From contig JAUIKB010000183.1 of assembly GCA_030430975.1 (NCBI GenBank), forward strand, positions 1 to 8,759: 8,759 nucleotides of DNA, in the 5' to 3' direction. The position numbers and the translations under genes are program-made. Source of the stretch: Polyangia bacterium (GTDB lineage Bacteria; Myxococcota_A; Polyangia; Polyangiales; Polyangiaceae). Every line of letters begins with the position of its first letter. Position 1 is the stretch's first letter. Positions 1 to 6,725 of the stretch are shown here, piece after piece. Under the pieces are notes generated by a model. The model saw only the letters and a list, made by a program, of their open reading frames with translations, ran no database searches and was not told the DNA's origin.

Positions 1-183
1 CCGGCTTCCCTCGAACCGCCACTTGTGTCGGCGCATGCGGTCACCGTCGCGCTGAACAGTAACCAGCGGAGCGGTTGCCACATCTTCATGCGGTACCACG
101 GCAGCGGGCGAGCGCAACGGGCGCGTGCGGACAATCGGCTCACCCTGGAGCAGCCGAGTGCGTTCGAAGCTCGACTGACATAG
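1..183 (+). CDS. Possible 3' end of an unrecognised gene (5' end outside window)
   Basis: The first plus-strand frame is open from the left edge for 60 codons and ends at a TAG (181-183). Third codon positions are about 73% G or C by hand count. They fall to about 61% if the same frame is read on past the stop, which is what a real coding end would do. The other two plus frames hit stops within about 60 bases. The peptide has one cysteine, is rich in Arg, Ala and Leu, and shows no motif or family I recognise; it ends with EARLT. Minus-strand frames here are also partly open, so this is a tentative call. If real, the gene converges on the large minus-strand gene that ends at 335. Confidence 0.33.
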   Translation, partial: PASLEPPLVSAHAVTVALNSNQRSGCHIFMRYHGSGRAQRARADNRLTLEQPSAFEARLT

Positions 184-334
184 CGCCTCGAAACGTGCCC
201 AGCTGACCTCTGTCCCACGACAAGCCGCTCGCCCAACCGACGGATTCGTCGTCCGTCGACGGGAGAGCAAACGCGAATTCGCAACCGTTCCCCTCGCGCC
301 CCAGGCCTGTTTCTGTAAGCTCGGGGGCGCCCGG
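184..334. other. Convergent intergenic spacer with a small dyad
   Basis: This 151-bp gap lies between two probable convergent gene ends. It contains a short inverted repeat, CGACGGA (238-244) and TCCGTCG (252-258), with a 7-base loop, overlapping the perfect palindrome CCGTCGACGG (253-262). No T-run follows on either strand, so it is not a canonical intrinsic terminator. It could be a weak or factor-dependent one. I see no gene or other signal here. Confidence 0.4.
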
Positions 335-3300
335 CTACTGGAGGGTCAGCGTCACGCCATCGATCGGCAGCCCGCTGACGACAGCACTGTTACTGCTCAC
401 GTCGCTCGTCGCCGAGACGGATGTCACGCTGAGCGAGAACGTCGCAGGACCACCCGAGCTTCCGCCGGAACCGGCGACGGCCCCGGAGCCTCCGCTACCC
501 GACGAACCTGCGCTTCCGGCAGAGCCCGCGTCCCCACCGACCGCCGACCCCGCGGTACCGCCGTCAGCTCCCGACCCGCCAACGCCTGCTCCACCGATCC
601 CCATGCCGTTGCTGCCCGCCTGGGCCTGAGTGGGCTTGCCGTCATCGTCTCCTCCGTCGCAAGCCGGGGCAAGCAAGAGAAAAGCTCCTGCGGTTAGCGG
701 CGCCCAAGCCGTCCGCAACGCCGATGAGCTGAATCGTCGTCGCGAGCTGAACAACAGCCACGCCGCGCCGAGCGCGAGGCCCCCGCCGACGGGTAGCCAC
801 GGAATGCGCTTCGGTCCCACCGGCGGCAAGAGACTGCCGTTACCGGTACCGGAGAAATCGTAGGTTACGAGAATGCAGGCGTTGCTTCCGCTGGCCAGCG
901 CGACGCCCGGATTGATCACCGGGCTCGCCGATCCGTCGTCGACACCAAAGCTCCCAGTCGCGAGCATGACGTCACCGGAGTCGACAACACCGTCAGCGTT
1001 CACGTCTCGGTAAACACTGAAGCTCGCGACCTCGGTCGAGTCATCACCCGAGCCGCTCGCGTCCAAGTCCAGGCCGAACACGGTGACATCTTCGTCGCTC
1101 GGCGCGCCGAGCTGAAACTGGAGCACCGGAACCGACGCCGCACCCGGGCTGACGGTCTGAGCCGAGATCGAGTTGGCACACGGCCCGGCCGTCATCATCG
1201 GCGTGCCTCCGGGCGGCTCGGTGACCGTCGTCTGCTCGGTGCTGGTATCGTTGCTCGCTACCGGATCGGTCTCGGTGCCACTGATGCTGGCGCTGTTCGA
1301 TAGCGAACCCGACATGGTCGGCGTCACCTCCACGGCAATGGTCGCCGACGCCTGTGCCGCAAGGGCACCGAGGTCGCACGTCACGGTCGCCGTTCCCGAG
1401 CAGCTCCCGGTGGACGGCGTCGCGCTTACGAGGGTCGCCCCGGCAGGAACGGTATCCGTGACCGTAACTCCGGTCGCTGCATCCGGACCCTGGTTCGTGG
1501 CGGTAACCGTGTAGGTCACATTGCCACTACCGAGCTCAATCGGGTCAGGGCTGTCCGTTTGCGAGACGGCCAAATCGGCGCCAGCCGGCAGCGTAAAGAA
1601 AGCGTTCACGCCGCCCAACGCCGTATCGTTGCTCGAATCCGTATCTGTATGAAAAATACCAGTACTCGGACCGAAGCTTCCGATCCGTGCGTCATAGCCT
1701 AGGATGCCTTCGCCACCACTCGGCGTGGTCTTCACCGTAAACTCGAACGTCTCTCCAACATCGAGGTCGTACACGACGCAAATCCGCGTGAAGTTGGAGG
1801 CGTCACAAGAGCCGGTTCCCTGAGTTAACGTCGCGACCACTGGCGTCGCGCTCATTCCGCTCGCCGGATCGGAAAAGCCGCGAATATCGAACTGGGCGAC
1901 CCGGGTCGGTCCGACGTTGGTCGCGCGGACCGTGAACGTCACTTCGTTGCCCAGCACGACGGGGTTGGGCGAGCCGCTCACCGTGATGGAGATATCCGTA
2001 TCGGTTGGCAGGAACTGAAGCAGGGCGAGATCGCCGCCTTCCGACGTCGACTTCGAGGCGGAATCGAGGATCCTCGCGCCACTTTCCGCAACGACGGTGA
2101 TCATTCCGGATGTCGGGTTGACCGTCAGGTTGGGGAGCGCGGCACTTGCGAAGAACGTCCCGAGGAAGTCCATGGTCGCACCGTTTGGCGTCAACGAGCC
2201 CAAGAAGGAGTTTTCAACGCTCTCGAAAGTGAACGGGCGGATCGCCGGCAACAGGCTGCCGTTGACGCTCGTGCCGACGATGTAGAGGTTGCCGTTGGGG
2301 GCGATCTGCATGTCAGTGATCGTGTCGCCGGGACCGCCCGCGAGAAAGGTCGACCACTGGAGCGCGGCCGTGCCTCCGACCGACGTGTCGAAACGGCTGA
2401 CGAACCCAGCATCGGCGAACGTACCGGGCCAGTTCTCCTGAAATGCGCCGGTTGTTCGGGGGAAGGTCGAATCGCCAACCGCGCCCCCCGCTATGTAAAC
2501 CTCGTCCTCGGCAGGCACGGAGATCGCGTGGGGATCCTCTCGATTGTCGCCACCGAAAAACGTCCCGTACAGGTTCTGATTCGCACCGGTCGCGTTTCGG
2601 TCCAGCTTCAGGAGGAAGATGTCGCGGTCGCTGCCTGTGCCGAGTCTCGACGTGCTCCAGCCGTTGAGCGCCGGAAAGTCCGCCGACGCCGTCTTTCCAA
2701 CGACGTAGACGAATCCGTTCGGGTCGACGTCGAGTCGCCATGCCTCGTCATCTCCGCTGCCGCCCAAGTAGCTAATATAGATCTTTCCCAGTCCGTAATT
2801 TTGGTTGGGATCGATAACCGCTAAGAACCCGTCACCGTCGAGAAGGTTGTTCGCGATGTCATCGTCGTTGATCAGCTTGTCGTATGCGTTGGCGCTGACC
2901 GGGAACGCTTCGTTATCACCCGCCCCTGCGTTGGGCGGCTCGGTTGACGAGGACGCGGTGTCCCCGACAAGGTACGCAAGACCGGCTGAGTCGACGTACA
3001 TGTCGTTGACCAAGTCAGCATCCGAACCGCCGAGGAACGTAGAATAAAGGAGCTTGTCACCGGTAGCGCTGAGCCGAGACAAGAAGCCGTCTGAGGCTGA
3101 GCAACCGGTCACATCCATGCAGTAGTTGGCGGGGACCTCGGACGCGTTGCCGCAGAAATTCTGAAAAGCGCCGACCTCTCCGGCGTCGCAAGTGCGGCCA
3201 CAGAAAGTGAACGCACCAGTGTCGCAGCGGCTAGTCGGGAAGTCAGGTGAATTCGTTGTGCCAGCCACATAGATAGTGCCGTCTGAGTGCACGCGGATAG

Positions 3301-4306
3301 CGGCTGGGTCGTCGTTCTGACTGCCTCCCAGATACGTGGAAAACAGCAACGTGCCCGTAGGACTGAACTTGGCCACGAACACGTCGTTGCTACCGCCCGC
3401 CGCGGTCTGAACCGCGGACTGCGTCGGCAGGTCGTTGGAAAGCGTCGACGCTACGACGTACGTGTTGCCAGCCGCGTCCGTAGCCACCTGGCCTCCGCTG
3501 TCGCCACCGGCGCTCACGCGTTCCAAGCTCGTTCCGCCGAAGTAGGTCGAGTAGACCAGGACCGGATCAATCGTCAGCGCCTTGCTCTTGTCGTACTGGC
3601 CGAGTTCGAAGCTCACCACGCCGTCGGTTTCGACAAACCGGCTGGCAACCTCGACCTGCGCGCCATCGAGGACCTGGTACGCATACGGAGCCCGATGGCG
3701 GAGGATGCCGGCGGCGGTATGCACGAGGAGTTCGCCGGCGCTATCGATCTCGACGCGCTCGGCCCCATCGAATACGAAGCGAATGACCGTTGGATCGGCG
3801 CCGGGCGCGACCTCGTAGTCGCTTTCCAGCCGGCGCTGATTGCCGTAGTGAACTAGGTCGACGCCCGGGTACAACTCCGAGTAACGGACGCGAGCGTAGG
3901 TCGGAATGTTCCGCCGATGCGCCGTCCGTTTGCCCTGCAGTCGGTGGATCTTGCCTGGCAGCGGAGCGCCACCTGCAACCTGCGGCGCAGCGTTGGCTTC
4001 CAGGTGGCGCTGAACGACTTCGGACTGCACGCCGCCCGCATCGAGCATGTAGTGGGCAGCCGACGCCGTGAACCGCATGCGGTAGCCTTTGACGCGCCCC
4101 TCGAACAGGATGGAGGCCGCGAACTGGCCGACGTTTGGCTCGAAGTGAAGCGGAACGCCCGTGATATCGGGCGAAGGAGCCTCGGCTAGGCACCGGTTCG
4201 GCTCCGGTGGTGTGACGAGCGGCTTTGCACGGCTCGCTGCCGCCGACGTGATAACGACAGATGACAGACACAAACTGGCGAGAGATGCGATCGCGCGACG
4301 CTTCAT
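335..4306 (-). CDS. Giant secreted SBBP-propeller/DUF11 surface protein
   Basis: This encodes a 1323-residue exported protein, probably an adhesin-like or structural surface protein; no catalytic motif is visible. Residues 1-27 form a Sec signal peptide (MKRR, a hydrophobic run, then AAASRA). Residues about 50-248 resemble DUF7948, with the FEPNVGQF motif at 55-62. Seven propeller blades of SBBP type begin near residues 250, 321, 419, 509, 579, 650 and 712, marked by YSTYFGG-like strands followed by GNxYVxGxT strands. Two DUF11 repeats follow (about 769-905 and 910-1028), each with a close cysteine pair (834/843, 969/977). A last beta domain starts at about 1041 and carries the calcium-type loop DVNADGVVDSGD (1101-1112). 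It seems interrupted at 1155-1287 by a membrane hairpin and a Gly/Ser linker, and resumes at 1288-1323. A Cys-rich loop sits at 361-402. The ATG is supported by the signal peptide and an upstream purine-rich ribosome site. The family assignment is from remembered motifs, not a search. Confidence 0.93.
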   Translation of the reverse strand: MKRRAIASLASLCLSSVVITSAAASRAKPLVTPPEPNRCLAEAPSPDITGVPLHFEPNVGQFAASILFEGRVKGYRMRFTASAAHYMLDAGGVQSEVVQRHLEANAAPQVAGGAPLPGKIHRLQGKRTAHRRNIPTYARVRYSELYPGVDLVHYGNQRRLESDYEVAPGADPTVIRFVFDGAERVEIDSAGELLVHTAAGILRHRAPYAYQVLDGAQVEVASRFVETDGVVSFELGQYDKSKALTIDPVLVYSTYFGGTSLERVSAGGDSGGQVATDAAGNTYVVASTLSNDLPTQSAVQTAAGGSNDVFVAKFSPTGTLLFSTYLGGSQNDDPAAIRVHSDGTIYVAGTTNSPDFPTSRCDTGAFTFCGRTCDAGEVGAFQNFCGNASEVPANYCMDVTGCSASDGFLSRLSATGDKLLYSTFLGGSDADLVNDMYVDSAGLAYLVGDTASSSTEPPNAGAGDNEAFPVSANAYDKLINDDDIANNLLDGDGFLAVIDPNQNYGLGKIYISYLGGSGDDEAWRLDVDPNGFVYVVGKTASADFPALNGWSTSRLGTGSDRDIFLLKLDRNATGANQNLYGTFFGGDNREDPHAISVPAEDEVYIAGGAVGDSTFPRTTGAFQENWPGTFADAGFVSRFDTSVGGTAALQWSTFLAGGPGDTITDMQIAPNGNLYIVGTSVNGSLLPAIRPFTFESVENSFLGSLTPNGATMDFLGTFFASAALPNLTVNPTSGMITVVAESGARILDSASKSTSEGGDLALLQFLPTDTDISITVSGSPNPVVLGNEVTFTVRATNVGPTRVAQFDIRGFSDPASGMSATPVVATLTQGTGSCDASNFTRICVVYDLDVGETFEFTVKTTPSGGEGILGYDARIGSFGPSTGIFHTDTDSSNDTALGGVNAFFTLPAGADLAVSQTDSPDPIELGSGNVTYTVTATNQGPDAATGVTVTDTVPAGATLVSATPSTGSCSGTATVTCDLGALAAQASATIAVEVTPTMSGSLSNSASISGTETDPVASNDTSTEQTTVTEPPGGTPMMTAGPCANSISAQTVSPGAASVPVLQFQLGAPSDEDVTVFGLDLDASGSGDDSTEVASFSVYRDVNADGVVDSGDVMLATGSFGVDDGSASPVINPGVALASGSNACILVTYDFSGTGNGSLLPPVGPKRIPWLPVGGGLALGAAWLLFSSRRRFSSSALRTAWAPLTAGAFLLLAPACDGGDDDGKPTQAQAGSNGMGIGGAGVGGSGADGGTAGSAVGGDAGSAGSAGSSGSGGSGAVAGSGGSSGGPATFSLSVTSVSATSDVSSNSAVVSGLPIDGVTLTLQ
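446..652 (-). repeat. Gly/Ser/Ala low-complexity linker coding region
   Basis: Codons for residues 1219-1287 of the large surface protein give a linker made almost only of Gly, Ser and Ala (GAGGSG-like units) after an acidic start. The unit is irregular at the DNA level, unlike the strict 18-bp repeat in the neighbouring lipoprotein gene. Such linkers usually follow the lipid-anchored cysteine in myxobacterial lipoproteins; here one lies near the C-terminus. Confidence 0.7.
446..844 (-). other. In-frame insert: membrane hairpin, lipobox-like Cys and Gly/Ser linker
   Basis: Residues 1155-1287 of the large surface protein. In order: a proline-rich stretch; a hydrophobic segment (about 1168-1188) ended by RRR (1189-1191), like a C-terminal sorting anchor; a second hydrophobic segment (about 1199-1215) ended by LLAPAC (Cys1216); an acidic DGGDDDG patch; and a Gly/Ser/Ala linker. 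The residues on either side (LVTYDFSGTGNG before, ATFSLSVTSVSAT after) read as neighbouring strands of one beta domain. The second hydrophobic segment plus linker looks like the N-terminus of a lipoprotein. The boundaries are my estimate. Confidence 0.6.
971..1006 (-). other. Dockerin/EF-hand-like calcium-binding loop
   Basis: Residues 1101-1112 of the large surface protein read DVNADGVVDSGD. Acidic or Asn side chains occupy loop positions 1, 3, 5, 9 and 12, with Gly at position 6, which matches the dockerin-type calcium loop. It lies in the last beta domain, after the SVYR strand. Calcium binding is inferred. Only one loop is present, so this is not a full two-repeat dockerin. Confidence 0.65.
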
Positions 4307-4600
4307 TTATACGGTGCCCTTCCCTAACGTCCGCGTAGTCGCGGAGGTCGGTGTACGACCGGCAGGCGCAAACGGATCGACCGATTTTCAAGTTGCCGGA
4401 TCGGCTCTGGTTTTCTTGGACAGTGAGCGCACCCGGACCCGCCCCATCCATCGGAGGAGACCTCCAACCGGCGCCGAACTAGCGTTCCCCAGCGCCGCTG
4501 CATCGGCACCAGAGGTCCGCACCCGCACTCCAGGCAACACTAGACGGAAGCTTCGCCGTCACCGGATGTCCTACCGGCGCGTCCCTCTGGCTTTCACCAG
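4307..4600. other. Intergenic region between two co-directional minus-strand genes
   Basis: This 294-bp gap holds no credible gene; the frames that cross it are shadows. It should carry the end signal of the lipoprotein gene and the promoter of the large surface protein gene. A nested interrupted hairpin is visible at 4470-4496: outer arms GGCGC/GCGCC and inner arms GAAC/GTTC around TAGC. It lacks a T-run, so it is at best a weak or Rho-dependent end. On the minus strand a GGCAACTTGAAAA stretch (about 4387-4399) could be a -35-like element, but I could not pair it with a convincing -10 box. The gap size suggests the two genes are transcribed separately. Confidence 0.45.
4317..4325 (-). promoter_or_regulatory. 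Ribosome binding site for the large surface protein gene
   Basis: On the minus strand the sequence AGGGAAGGG ends 10 bases before the ATG at 4306. It is a purine-rich, Shine-Dalgarno-like stretch with slightly long spacing, and it supports this start together with the signal peptide that follows. Confidence 0.5.
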
Positions 4601-5908
4601 CTAACAGTCAACCGGTTTGACCTGATACTGGATGGGAGCCGAGCCAACTCCTGTAATTTCGACATCGTACACTTCACCGCTCTTGGGCGTGAACATCGGG
4701 ATGAACGACGTGGTGCTGTACGAGCCGATACCGCCGCTCAGCGACTGCTTCATGAAGTCCATCGTGGCTCCGTCGCTCACCCGTGTGACGCTGATCTGCG
4801 CGTTATTGGTGCTGACGCGTGCGTGAAACGTCCACGTCCACCCGACGGTTACGGTGGGCGCGAACCCGGCCGGCGGCCAGCTCATCCAATCAGGCGCCGG
4901 ATGCTGGCCCTGCTGCGAGAAGATGCTGGTGCATTGTGCGCGCCCGTACTGCACGCCCCCGACGTGGTACCCGAATCCGACCGGGCCCAGCGGCGGATTC
5001 ATCAGCCAACGGCGGTGCCCCATCGTTTGCCCGCTTCCTCGATCCCACATGAATGCGTCCATCGCGTCCGGTGATCGACTGCCCCACGACAGGTTGGACG
5101 TCCGGGTACCTTGCGCGCCTTCCGCTGAATAGCACTTGGCGGTGGGCGGAGGCTGGTGCGTGTTTGGAACCGTTCCCGGCGGATTCCACGCGGCCAGCAC
5201 CGCACCCGACTGCATCGCCGCGTTGCGGTCAACATCATCCCAAGTCGGACCTAGACCAGCCATCCAGCGGAACATGTTGAGGCGCCGCAGCGTGTCGATC
5301 GCGCCGGCGCGAGAAAACGTTCCAGCGTCACAGTCGTCGGGACCCGAGGACGCCCACGGCATCGAATCGTCGACCACGTGTCCCGCCGTCCACATCGCGC
5401 AGACTTCGGCCTTGGTGTGGCTCGCCGGATCCCCTGGTAATACCGCCTGGCAACTGGTCCCAGACTGAGAATAACCCGGCATGCATTTGCATTGCTTGTC
5501 GGCAGCGTCGCAATACTGATTGGATGCCGCGCATGGCGTCGCTTCGCATCCCTCGAGCGGTGGAGGCGGGGGCGGGGGCGAACCACCTGACCCGCCTTGC
5601 GCCGTCGTACCGCCTTGCGCCGTCGTACCGCCCTGCGCCGTCGTACCGCCCTGCGCCGTCGTACCGCCCTGCGCGGCCGTACCGCCCTGCGCCGTTGTGC
5701 CGCCCTCGGCCGAGCTGCCGCCCGACGACGTCGTACCGCCTTGCGCCGTGGTACCACCTTGAGACGCTCCCGATGTCCCGGCGGTAGCGCCCGCGCCCCC
5801 CGCGGAGGAACGCTCGAATTCCGCCTCGTCGCCGTCTCCGATCAGCGAGCACCCCAGCGTGGTCACCACGCTGCATGCTGCCGCCCACTTCCCGATCGCA
5901 CCCGCCAT
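4601..5908 (-). CDS. EGF-like/CAP-domain lipoprotein
   Basis: From the ATG at 5908 this is a 435-residue lipoprotein. The frame is open up to an ATG at 6004, but only the 5908 start puts a signal peptide at the N-terminus, with the lipobox TTLGC (Cys20). Residues 34-110 are a linker of GGTTAQ hexapeptides, then seven prolines (111-117). An EGF-like module holds six cysteines (121, 126, 133, 140, 142, 153). A CAP (SCP/PR-1) domain spans about 200-330: LNMFR (210-214), AGL (217-219), His251, AEG (262-264), and GHRRWLMNP (297-305) followed by VGFG. These correspond to the LNxxR, fsH, GEN-like and GHRxxILNP positions of bacterial CAP proteins. A C-terminal beta domain (about 350-435) ends in Cys. 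The protein should sit on the cell surface or periplasmic face. CAP domains often bind lipids or act at the envelope, and the exact role cannot be inferred. A modest ribosome site precedes the ATG. Confidence 0.9.
   Translation of the reverse strand: MAGAIGKWAAACSVVTTLGCSLIGDGDEAEFERSSAGGAGATAGTSGASQGGTTAQGGTTSSGGSSAEGGTTAQGGTAAQGGTTAQGGTTAQGGTTAQGGTTAQGGSGGSPPPPPPPLEGCEATPCAASNQYCDAADKQCKCMPGYSQSGTSCQAVLPGDPASHTKAEVCAMWTAGHVVDDSMPWASSGPDDCDAGTFSRAGAIDTLRRLNMFRWMAGLGPTWDDVDRNAAMQSGAVLAAWNPPGTVPNTHQPPPTAKCYSAEGAQGTRTSNLSWGSRSPDAMDAFMWDRGSGQTMGHRRWLMNPPLGPVGFGYHVGGVQYGRAQCTSIFSQQGQHPAPDWMSWPPAGFAPTVTVGWTWTFHARVSTNNAQISVTRVSDGATMDFMKQSLSGGIGSYSTTSFIPMFTPKSGEVYDVEITGVGSAPIQYQVKPVDC
5592..5761 (-). 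repeat. 18-bp tandem repeat coding for GGTTAQ units
   Basis: About nine to ten head-to-tail copies of an 18-bp unit (plus-strand form CCGCCCTGCGCCGTCGTA) encode the hexapeptide linker of the CAP lipoprotein. Five or six adjacent copies are nearly identical. The copies nearest the lipidated end (SGGSSA, EGGTTA) have diverged. The unit is a multiple of three, so copy changes keep the frame. It has no stop in any frame, which explains the long meaningless open frames on both strands here. Confidence 0.9.
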
Positions 5909-6143
5909 TGCTCGATCTTGCCGTACGTCCCTCGATCGAACAACGAAACAGTCTGTCGTCCCCTCGATGCGAACCCGAGGGTGGCGACATCGAAGCATGA
6001 ACACGTCTACCTACCTAAGCGACGATGTAGGCGCGGGGCCAACCACACCGATCGCTAACCGCTCAACAAATCCGAGCCAAAATCGCGCGGACGCCCGACT
6101 CTCTTTTTAGCGTCACGCGCCGCTATGCTCTGGAATCCCGGAA
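5909..6143. other. Divergent intergenic region between CAP lipoprotein and sigma operon
   Basis: This 235-bp region must carry the start signals for both the leftward lipoprotein gene and the rightward sigma factor operon. It is less GC-rich near 6055-6115 (for example CTCTTTTTAG at 6101-6110). A TATGCT at 6124-6129 is a possible -10 box for the sigma gene. It would place transcription start within about 10 bases of the ATG, so the mRNA may be almost leaderless. No good -35 box lies at the right distance. An inverted repeat at 5954-5989 is listed separately. Confidence 0.5.
5954..5989. promoter_or_regulatory. Interrupted inverted repeat, possible operator or 5' UTR hairpin
   Basis: TGTCG (5954-5958) and CCCTCG (5961-5966) are mirrored by CGAGGG (5976-5981) and CGACA (5985-5989). 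This makes 11 paired bases with a small internal loop (TC against TGG) and a 9-base centre. It lies 46-81 bases upstream of the lipoprotein start, so it could be a protein-binding site in the shared control region or a hairpin in the lipoprotein mRNA leader. No function is known. Confidence 0.4.
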
Positions 6144-6725
6144 ATGGTTCACAACGTCATCAAACTGCCGCCACGCGCGTCCGACGCTGAACTCGTCGAT
6201 AGCGCCGTCCGGGGCGACGAGACGGCCCAAGCCGAGCTGTATCGGCGCTATGTTCGGATGGCGGCAGCGACTTCCTACCGGCTGCTGGGGTCTGACAGCG
6301 ACCTTGAGGATGTGGTGCAGGACAGCTTCGTCGCCGCATTCGCAACGCTGGACAGACTGAACGACGGCAAAGCCTTCGGGAGCTGGCTCGGCCGAATCGT
6401 CACCCGCACTTGTATCGACACGATCCGCAGGCGGCGTATGCTAGCTCGGCTGGGCATTCTGCGACTGCAACCGATTCACGTTGAGACACTGGTTGCGACG
6501 TCGGCCCCACCCGACGTCGTCGCCGAGCTGACCGCCGTCTATCGGGTACTGCAAAGCCTTCCCGCCGCGCAGCGTGTTGTCCTAGTGCTGCGACGCGTCG
6601 AGCAGCTCACGATCGCCGAGGTGTCGGACCGCACGGGTTGGTCGCCAGCCACCGTTAAGCGCAAACTCGCGCGCGCCGAGCGTCGGATGCGTCTACTCCG
6701 CACACCTGAGGAGAACCAGCGATGA
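6144..6725 (+). CDS. ECF-type RNA polymerase sigma factor
   Basis: A 193-residue sigma-70 family factor of the extracytoplasmic function class, which directs RNA polymerase to a small set of promoters. Region 2 spans about residues 27-97: AELYRRY at 30-36, DLEDVVQDSF (53-62, the conserved acidic core-binding stretch), and FGSWLGRIVTRTCID (78-92). Region 4 spans about 130-185, with LPAAQRVVLVLR (139-150) and a helix-turn-helix at about 155-178 (LTIAEVSDRTGWSPATVKRKL). Region 3 is absent, and the length is normal for the class. The ATG is not preceded by a clear ribosome site. The stop overlaps the start of the FecR-domain gene, which is probably its regulator. The ECF subgroup cannot be told by eye. 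Confidence 0.93.
   Translation: MVHNVIKLPPRASDAELVDSAVRGDETAQAELYRRYVRMAAATSYRLLGSDSDLEDVVQDSFVAAFATLDRLNDGKAFGSWLGRIVTRTCIDTIRRRRMLARLGILRLQPIHVETLVATSAPPDVVAELTAVYRVLQSLPAAQRVVLVLRRVEQLTIAEVSDRTGWSPATVKRKLARAERRMRLLRTPEENQR
6708..6714 (+). promoter_or_regulatory. Ribosome binding site for the FecR-domain gene
   Basis: GAGGAGA lies inside the end of the sigma factor gene, 7 bases before the ATG at 6722. It is the clearest Shine-Dalgarno sequence in the operon. It suggests that the putative regulator can be translated well by itself as well as through coupling at the ATGA overlap. Confidence 0.7.

Noticed and set aside
238..262. Hairpin as an intrinsic terminator for the convergent genes
   Set aside because: The stem is only 7 bp and neither strand has a following T-run, so it is noted only as a dyad.
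4387..4399. GGCAACTT-like -35 element for an ECF promoter before the large surface protein gene
   Set aside because: No convincing -10 partner lies at 16-17 bases, and the same motif was not found before the sigma gene itself.
3741..4451. A 236-residue minus-strand open frame and a 189-residue plus-strand one at 3287-3856 overlapping the large surface protein gene
   Set aside because: They are shadow frames of GC-rich coding DNA, Arg-rich and without motifs. The large gene's frame carries the signal peptide and DUF7948-like motifs.
5909..6004. Extension of the CAP lipoprotein to the ATG at 6004
   Set aside because: It would bury the lipoprotein signal peptide behind 32 charged, non-conserved-looking residues, and it would overlap the control region with its inverted repeat.
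5520..6058. Long open frames on both strands across the 18-bp repeat, giving Arg-rich or Pro/Val-rich repeat peptides
   Set aside because: They arise because the 18-bp unit has no stop in any frame. The lipoprotein frame alone has a signal peptide, a lipobox and recognisable domains.
6125..6190. A small upstream frame starting at the ATG in TATGCT and overlapping the sigma factor start
   Set aside because: It has no ribosome site, and its ATG coincides with a possible -10 box, so it is probably not translated.
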